Program-made: the position numbers and the translations under genes
Source of the DNA: JALYXS01 sp051003795
Lineage (GTDB): Bacteria; Acidobacteriota; Terriglobia; Bryobacterales; Bryobacteraceae
Assembly: GCA_051003795.1 (NCBI GenBank)
Contig: JBPCKZ010000027.1
Location: 1-20,355 of the forward strand
Reading direction: 5' to 3'
DNA length: 20,355 nucleotides
Notes under the pieces: model-generated
Databases searched by the model: none
What the model was told of the DNA's origin: nothing
The model's input: only the letters and a program-made list of their open reading frames with translations
Shown here: positions 14,585-20,355 of the stretch, one piece after another
Numbering within the stretch: the stretch's first letter is position 1
Layout of the letters: every line of letters begins with the position of its first letter

Positions 14585-16390
14585 TTAATAATCGAAAACA
14601 AAATCCACTGTATTCACTAATCCCCAGGCCAGGTCTTCCAGCGCCTGCGCATGGTATTTCTCTAAACTCTCGAGGGCGACCTTCTTTTCCGCCGTCTTCG
14701 GCCAGCGGGACAAAAAGGCCAAAAACATTTCGTCGATTATCTCCTCATTCGATAAGGGTGGATTATGCGCCATCAACTTCCCCATCCGGTTTTTCTCAGT
14801 AGGCTTGATCCGGTCCTTAACGAACTGGCTATTCATCAACACAGATGCTTGCACGGTGGAGCCATTAGTTTCCTTCGCGCCTTTATCCCGATTATTCTGG
14901 CCGAAGCTCACCAACAGGTGCAGCATCGGTTTCAGCTTGTCGCCCCCGATATCTTCCGGCGAACGGGTTTGCATAACGCGGTTCACCTTGATCGTTGTCC
15001 CCACGACAGGAATATCATCGAACACATCTACTGCCTGCTGAATGGCGTCGCAAATCATCTCCGGCGACAGCCGACGTATGAACCGACGCCCAAAATACGG
15101 GGCATAGCTATCCTTCCATTCCCCATCGAAACGCGATGAAAGCTGATACGTGCTCGACGTAACGATGGTACGGATCAAATGGCGCAGATCGTAATTGTGC
15201 GCTACGAAATCTTTCGCCAGAGCATCCAGCAGCTCCGGATTACTCGGCTGTGTGTCCTGTCGCGCCATATCGAATTCAAGCGGCGGATCGACGATCCCGA
15301 CGCCCATCAGTTCGGCCCAAATCAGATTCACTATCGCGCGGGCGAATTGTGGATGCGATGTCAACATGCGCGCGTAGGCCACCCGCCAGTTTTCCCCGGG
15401 ATTCGGCTCCTCGCCGGTCAGAATAAAGCGCGGGCTGACGTCCGCCGGATAGCGCTCCATGCGGACGACGCTCTTCGATTTCAGGTCGTATCCTTTGCCG
15501 TCATCGAGCACCGCGAACTCCTGCCCGATTGAATACGGCCGGAAAACTCGCGTTTTGCTGAAGAAGCTAGCCTGCCGCCACAGGTCCGCGCGCTTCAGCT
15601 TCGATAATCCACCGTTGATCTTTTCCAGATGCGCTTTGCCGTCGTGGCACGACACGCACTCGATATTAATTCCGAGAAACAGCTTCGTCGTGGTGATGGC
15701 CATCTCATCGTAAGAGTCCTCGTTGTTAATACCCTCGAAGTCCTTGACCCCATCGACGTGATCCCGCACCAGCAGATTTGATGACCCGTCGCGCCAGTTC
15801 GATCGCGTACGCGCCGTGATCATCTCATTGACCATCTCGTTGTAGGGTAGGTTCAGCAGCAGCGAATCGTAAATATAGTCATGGAACATGTTTCGCCCCA
15901 AGCCCTGCTGCGCTGTGCCGTTCCGGAACAGCTCACCGAAAAAATACGCCCAGCGATCCATAAACGGGGTGCGCAGTTTTTCGATCTGCAGACCGAAACG
16001 CGTGGCCATGATTTCGTCAACGAGCTTATCTCGTTTACCCGATTCTTTATCGGCGACAAATTTCCGGATCACATCCGGCTCGGGCAGCCGGCCTGTCAGG
16101 TCTAAAGTGATCCGCCGCAAGAACTCCGTATCGGAAGACAACCCAGCATGCGGAACATGGTCGCCTTCCATCTTTCCAAAGACGAGCTCATCGATAAAAT
16201 TACGTCGGGAAACATCCCGCCTCCCCGGCTCCGCAACAATTCCGGAAACCTGTTTGGTTACACGATTGTGTTCGCCTAGCGATGATTCCGCCTGCTTAGG
16301 ATGATTTTTGTCCGGGATCTCGCCAGCCCACAAAACGGCTGATAGTCCGATGAACAGCATTCGACCGGCAGGTTTGAAATCGAGGTTCAC
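14585..16390 (-). CDS. Exported DUF1549-DUF1553 protein lacking the PSD1 cytochrome domain
   Basis: 601 residues. A weak signal peptide or anchor (MLFIGLSAVLWAGE) leads into a charged linker, with DUF1549 from about residue 63 (RRNFIDELVFGKM, FLRRITLDLTGRLPEPD) to the CxxCH motif at C245, C248, H249 (CVSCHDGKAH). DUF1553 follows from about 340 (WRVAYARMLTSHPQFARAIVN, WAELMGVGIVDPPLEF, RRLSPEMICDAIQQAVDVF) to EEIIDEMFLAFLSRWPKTAEKK. Unlike the protein in the plus operon, it has no separate N-terminal cytochrome c domain and no NPCBM-like insertion, so it could carry at most one haem at this motif. The GTG start at 16390 has GGAGG seven bases upstream and overlaps the stop of the preceding gene by four bases (GTGA). 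Confidence 0.92.
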   Translation of the reverse strand: MNLDFKPAGRMLFIGLSAVLWAGEIPDKNHPKQAESSLGEHNRVTKQVSGIVAEPGRRDVSRRNFIDELVFGKMEGDHVPHAGLSSDTEFLRRITLDLTGRLPEPDVIRKFVADKESGKRDKLVDEIMATRFGLQIEKLRTPFMDRWAYFFGELFRNGTAQQGLGRNMFHDYIYDSLLLNLPYNEMVNEMITARTRSNWRDGSSNLLVRDHVDGVKDFEGINNEDSYDEMAITTTKLFLGINIECVSCHDGKAHLEKINGGLSKLKRADLWRQASFFSKTRVFRPYSIGQEFAVLDDGKGYDLKSKSVVRMERYPADVSPRFILTGEEPNPGENWRVAYARMLTSHPQFARAIVNLIWAELMGVGIVDPPLEFDMARQDTQPSNPELLDALAKDFVAHNYDLRHLIRTIVTSSTYQLSSRFDGEWKDSYAPYFGRRFIRRLSPEMICDAIQQAVDVFDDIPVVGTTIKVNRVMQTRSPEDIGGDKLKPMLHLLVSFGQNNRDKGAKETNGSTVQASVLMNSQFVKDRIKPTEKNRMGKLMAHNPPLSNEEIIDEMFLAFLSRWPKTAEKKVALESLEKYHAQALEDLAWGLVNTVDFVFDY

Positions 16391-19300
16391 CGCGCATCCT
16401 CCACGACCGGGATTAACACTCGGGAGGCTGCCCCTGCCGTATGTTCCACCGTCTGCCGCGCCACCAGAGTACGCGCGCTAAACGGACCCTCGCCGGTATT
16501 CGTGTTCCGATCGTACAACGGAAAGCAACTCCCCAAGACCTCGACACGCAAACGATGACCTGTAGCAATCCGCGCGGCCGCATGACCGAGATCCACCTCA
16601 ATTCTATAATGTTGCCCCGTAACCAGGGCGGCCGGTTTCAGCCCCGGTTGGCGAAAACTGCTCCGCTGAATTCCCACAGCTAAATTCTGCGTAAATCCAT
16701 CCGGACGCACATCCACGATTTTCACGACCCAGTCGGCGTCCGGCGTGTCGGTGCCCACCGCCAGATCGGCTTTAAGCGGCCCAGCAAATCGTATTCCCCG
16801 CGGGAGCGGCACCGTCGAATACACCAGCACATCTTTTCGATCTTCCGTGGGACCCTGGTCCACCGGACCCCAGATCGCCTCGAACGGCTTGCGCCCATGC
16901 ATGGCCGGAACGGCTGGAACCGGATCGGCCGGATCGGCTTCGAACAGATCCGCGGGTTCTGAACGCGGCACTTCCGTGCTCAACCTTCCGCTTCCCGCAC
17001 GCGTATTTGCATGCGCATCGGAGTGCAGATAGAAGGAAGTCAGGTTGGTGTTCGTCGGAGGCCATGCGGCCGCCTCGCGCCACGTGTTGTCGCCCATTGA
17101 AAAATAACGCACACGAGGGAAATCCCCACCCTTATGCTTCAGAAATCGGTCGAACCAAGCGAGATTCTCCGAAACGAGATCGAATCGAGCGTTCGCCCCG
17201 AAATCCACATCGCCCACTTCCGTTTTCCCGATCGTTCCATGATCCCAAGGCCCTAAGATGAGCTGCTTCGCCGCTGTGCGCGTGCGCTGGAAATTGGCGA
17301 CCACTTCTCGGCAGAAGAAATCGTAGTACCCGACCACATGCTGCGTTGGCAGATCTGAGTGGGCGACGTCATCGGTAATATCCAGCCGCTTCCAAAATCC
17401 GTCCGGCCGCGGATGCGTCAGAATGCCCCTCAACCATGGCATAGGCCAGCCAATGGTCTTGTCCATCTCGGCTAATGGCAAATGCAACAGCATCTTCGGC
17501 CAATCGATTTCTCTCGCCGCAACACCCGTTGGCCTAGGTTCCAGCCCCGCAGCCGCCTGCGAGATCAGCGCGAGCCGCACGGCTCCCCCGAGATACACAT
17601 TTCGATAGAAACTGCTCCAAGTCGCCGTCGGCGCCAGCACGGCCAGTCCCGGCGCATGTTCCGCCACGGCCTGCCACTGCACCGCGCCGACGTACGATGC
17701 GCCCCACATTCCTACGCGCGGCTCAGACCACGGCTGCTTCTGAATCCAGTCGAGCGTGTCATACCCGTCCTGACCCTCGCCGTTATACGGATAAAAGGCC
17801 CCCTCCGATTCGTACCGTCCGCGGGTATCCTGCACCACAACGTTATAGCCCGCTAAGGCGTACTTCTCCGCCGTGCTCTGCACCGCTGCCTTGTTGTATG
17901 GTGTTCGCATCAGGAGAACCGGAGACCTGCCGCCGCCCTTCACCCTGTACACGTCCGTAGCAAGCCGCACTCCATCGCGCATCGGAACCATCACTGTCTG
18001 CTTCGATTGGTTCAGCCACTTCGTTGCGAACGAAACCAGGTTCAGCATGATGCGATCCGCCGCAGGATCCTTCCCGAGATTTTCGAGCAATCTCAGCGTC
18101 GAGATGATAACCCAGCCTTCGCCCCAGCGATAGGAAAGGAGGTTGGAACCGGCCCAGTACCCAGGCCCGCCTGGACGGCCAACGGCAAACGCCGGCACGA
18201 TGTTCTCTGCATCGGAATCAAAATCGGTTATCGAGGAACGCGCAATCACATCGCGATAAAACCGCAAGTCCATTAAACGTTGCGAAGGGAGCCCTTCAAA
18301 AATCGGATGCGGCTTGACGACATCGTCGCGCCCCCAGAAAAGAGGCGCCGAATTCACTATCTTGCCTTTCAATACCTCGGGCAGAGCCGCAGGCTCGAGC
18401 AACACCGCCACACTCCCAGCCTTGACGCGGTCCATTAAATCGGTTCCCGCGCTCTCGCCGCTGCCGACAAGAATGACCTCGCGTCCGCTCGACTGTCCCG
18501 CGCGCGCTCCATGCTGAGCAAGCCAACTCGTCAATCCGCCGTGGTCCAACACGCTTACATTCGCATTCACCTTCGGCAAGTTCGCGGCGTCGCCCACAAT
18601 CACGACCTGTCGGCCGACCGCCGCCGCATCTCGATCAAACGAAACTTCCACCTGATACTGCCCTGCTGGCCCGTCGACCTTCACATTCTCTTGAAAAACC
18701 GGGAACACCATTGGCGGCTCGGGCGAGCCATGCGGATCGGGAATGTTCAGCATAGTTGTCCTCTCGAAAACCACACCCGCGGGGCCCACCATCTTCAACC
18801 GAGCCGGATATGCACCTGGCTTCAGGACGTCCTCATCGGCCAGCACCGCTTCCAAATGCACCGTCTCCCCACGATATACATGGACCGGCTCGGCGAATAA
18901 GCACCACCGCACTGGCGCGAAACCGTCAGTCATCGCGTCCACAATGCCTGGCTTCAGCTCCCGGAAGGTCGTCATGAGACCTTCGCCTTCGATGGCCTGA
19001 TCGCTCAACCCAGTCAGGCTATATCCGGCCAGATGCGGATTCGATCGGATCGCGTTCAATGCAATTAGCCGCTGCTCGGATTGCATGCGCTGTCCCGCGG
19101 TGATCATGTCCGATGGCGACGCGAAGATCTGGTCTAGTCCCCACCGCTTCCAGTCGCGCTCGAGCTGGTCGTACATGCCACGATAGAGCTTATAGTCGTC
19201 GAAATCGTGTCTTGCGCCGTTCTGATCCATGAGCCGAATAATCCGAATGGGGTCGATTTGGCTGCCGTTGCCGTACTCCGAAAGGAAGACGTTCTTCATA

Positions 19301-20355
19301 CCGGACCCGGCAGTGCGGAAGAACTGGAGGTCCTCCTCGCGCCATGGCCGTGGCACATACATGTGCGCGTCCCCCGCTCCCTTCGTGTATCCGCCCGGAT
19401 GTTCCTGAGGCACGGCCGCCGCCCCTAGAGCTTCCGCGCCCAGGGAGGACGTCCACTCCGTACTTCCCGGATTCGAGAGCGACCCGATGGACCACTCCCC
19501 ATCCCATCGACCGCTGCTCAGCAGCACCATGCGCGTGGAATCCACCGATCGCACCAGCGGCAGCATTCCGACCGCATGCCGGTGCACCGCGTTCGCCACA
19601 GTCTCGTTGAGCAAGCCCCAAATGGTTAACGACGGATGGTTTCGATCCCTTAAGATCATTTCGCGCACCGCCGAGTCGAAGCGCCGCTTCATCTCCATCT
19701 CGGGCGGGTTCCTCCAACCCCACGACGCGTAACTTTCCTCGTACACCATGAGCCCGAGCTCATCGCACAGGTCGAGTTGGGACGGAAACATCGTGCGCCC
19801 CAGCCAACGGACCGTGTTAAAGCCCATCGACTTCACATAAATCAGTTCGCGTCTCAGCAACTCGGGATCGTGAGGTACGTGCTGCCCGATCGGGAAATGC
19901 CCGACCGAATGCGTCCCTTTAAGGAAAATGCGTTTGCCGTTTAGCCGGAAATAGCCATCCCGGAAAACAAAGTCGCGGAAACCCGCGCGCACCGATTGCG
20001 TATCCGTGGCTTCCGCAGATTCCACCCGCACCGTCACGCGATAAAGGTAAGGATCGTCGGGACTCCAGTCGCGAACGGCTTCCAGCTTCGGCTCAAACGT
20101 GAACGATCCGCCGCCCGCCGCCACGCGCCTATCCTGCCGCTGAGATACAAGCACCGGACCACTTGCAGCCGGCGCAACCTCGATCGATACCCGGGCATTC
20201 ACCGTTTGCCCACTATAGTTCGCCACCTGCACTTGCGCCCGAATCGCACGGTCGGACCGGCGTGCCGTGACAAACACGTCCTCCACGCGCACCGCCGGAA
20301 CCCTCATTACTTCTACCGATTGCCAAATACCACCGGGATTCCAGAAATTCCCGAC
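16387..20355 (-). CDS. GH2-family glycosidase fused to CocE/S15-type serine hydrolase, 5' end outside window
   Basis: At least 1322 residues; the frame stays open to the window edge. The first visible codons (NFWNPGGIWQSVEVM) are mid-domain GH2 sequence, so the ATG at 20307 is internal. Counting from that Met: beta-sandwich to about 110; TIM barrel about 115-460 with acid/base Glu235 (WGLLNE) and candidate nucleophile Glu344 (FLSEYG); a beta-rich and amidotransferase-like linker about 470-765; then from about 770 a CocE/NonD, X-Pro dipeptidyl-peptidase-like alpha/beta hydrolase (VPMRDGVRLATDVY, Ser871 in GASYVG, Asp996 in GYYDFF, His1023 in GPWDHG), ending in a PepX C-terminal jelly roll (about 1130-1306). 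Both catalytic sets look intact. It heads the minus operon and likely attacks acylated or esterified glycosides. Specificity within GH2 cannot be read. A fusion made by a missing stop in the assembly is the alternative, but the linker is continuous. Confidence 0.9.
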   Translation of the reverse strand, partial: VGNFWNPGGIWQSVEVMRVPAVRVEDVFVTARRSDRAIRAQVQVANYSGQTVNARVSIEVAPAASGPVLVSQRQDRRVAAGGGSFTFEPKLEAVRDWSPDDPYLYRVTVRVESAEATDTQSVRAGFRDFVFRDGYFRLNGKRIFLKGTHSVGHFPIGQHVPHDPELLRRELIYVKSMGFNTVRWLGRTMFPSQLDLCDELGLMVYEESYASWGWRNPPEMEMKRRFDSAVREMILRDRNHPSLTIWGLLNETVANAVHRHAVGMLPLVRSVDSTRMVLLSSGRWDGEWSIGSLSNPGSTEWTSSLGAEALGAAAVPQEHPGGYTKGAGDAHMYVPRPWREEDLQFFRTAGSGMKNVFLSEYGNGSQIDPIRIIRLMDQNGARHDFDDYKLYRGMYDQLERDWKRWGLDQIFASPSDMITAGQRMQSEQRLIALNAIRSNPHLAGYSLTGLSDQAIEGEGLMTTFRELKPGIVDAMTDGFAPVRWCLFAEPVHVYRGETVHLEAVLADEDVLKPGAYPARLKMVGPAGVVFERTTMLNIPDPHGSPEPPMVFPVFQENVKVDGPAGQYQVEVSFDRDAAAVGRQVVIVGDAANLPKVNANVSVLDHGGLTSWLAQHGARAGQSSGREVILVGSGESAGTDLMDRVKAGSVAVLLEPAALPEVLKGKIVNSAPLFWGRDDVVKPHPIFEGLPSQRLMDLRFYRDVIARSSITDFDSDAENIVPAFAVGRPGGPGYWAGSNLLSYRWGEGWVIISTLRLLENLGKDPAADRIMLNLVSFATKWLNQSKQTVMVPMRDGVRLATDVYRVKGGGRSPVLLMRTPYNKAAVQSTAEKYALAGYNVVVQDTRGRYESEGAFYPYNGEGQDGYDTLDWIQKQPWSEPRVGMWGASYVGAVQWQAVAEHAPGLAVLAPTATWSSFYRNVYLGGAVRLALISQAAAGLEPRPTGVAAREIDWPKMLLHLPLAEMDKTIGWPMPWLRGILTHPRPDGFWKRLDITDDVAHSDLPTQHVVGYYDFFCREVVANFQRTRTAAKQLILGPWDHGTIGKTEVGDVDFGANARFDLVSENLAWFDRFLKHKGGDFPRVRYFSMGDNTWREAAAWPPTNTNLTSFYLHSDAHANTRAGSGRLSTEVPRSEPADLFEADPADPVPAVPAMHGRKPFEAIWGPVDQGPTEDRKDVLVYSTVPLPRGIRFAGPLKADLAVGTDTPDADWVVKIVDVRPDGFTQNLAVGIQRSSFRQPGLKPAALVTGQHYRIEVDLGHAAARIATGHRLRVEVLGSCFPLYDRNTNTGEGPFSARTLVARQTVEHTAGAASRVLIPVVEDAR

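Noticed and set aside
16387..18000. Treating the CocE/S15 part as a separate gene starting near 18000
   Set aside because: There is no stop codon between the GH2 and S15 parts and the frame is continuous. An internal start cannot be fully excluded but has no visible support.

Overview
The window looks like a chromosomal segment of an acidobacterium, most likely of the Solibacter/Bryobacterales type. This is inferred from gene content: a very large Oar-like TonB-dependent receptor with an N-terminal carboxypeptidase-regulatory-like domain, planctomycete-type haem proteins (PSD1/DUF1549/DUF1553) paired with Tat-exported DUF1501 proteins, and a CRTAC1-type FG-GAP/UnbV protein next to TPR proteins. 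No rRNA, tRNA or CRISPR array was seen, so taxonomy cannot be fixed from this window alone.

Region 1 (1-1482) is mobile-element debris. A serine recombinase on the minus strand runs off the left edge and carries a frameshift near 600-603. A small conserved partner ORF overlaps its start. The partner's 5' end is cut by a C-terminal remnant of an IS4-family transposase on the plus strand, which is followed by a 17-base palindrome-like sequence.

Region 2 (1483-10056, plus strand) starts with an intergenic stretch holding a repeated TGTCGCG motif and a 12-base perfect palindrome. It continues with a compact gene set: TonB-dependent receptor (1695-5228), TPR protein (overlapping by one base), PSD1-DUF1549-DUF1553 haem protein with an inserted NPCBM-like module, and a Tat-exported DUF1501 protein.

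Region 3 (10057-10296) lies between the two convergent gene sets. It contains what looks like the beheaded 5' end of another TonB receptor gene and a strong imperfect hairpin.

Region 4 (10297-20355, minus strand, transcribed right to left) is a tightly coupled operon. Its gene order is: a giant fusion of a GH2 glycosidase and a CocE/S15-type serine hydrolase (its 5' end is beyond the window), a DUF1549-DUF1553 protein without the N-terminal cytochrome domain, a Tat-exported DUF1501 protein, a TPR protein and a CRTAC1 protein. Neighbouring genes overlap by 1 or 4 bases, except for one 24-base gap.

The two converging operons share three classes of protein (TPR, DUF1549/DUF1553, DUF1501). They look like two versions of one exported module fitted with different front ends: an outer-membrane receptor in one, and a two-domain glycosidase/acyl hydrolase in the other. 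My inference is a cell-envelope system for capture and breakdown of complex, possibly acylated, glycans coupled to haem proteins. The biochemical role of the DUF1549/DUF1553/DUF1501 set is not established by anything visible here.
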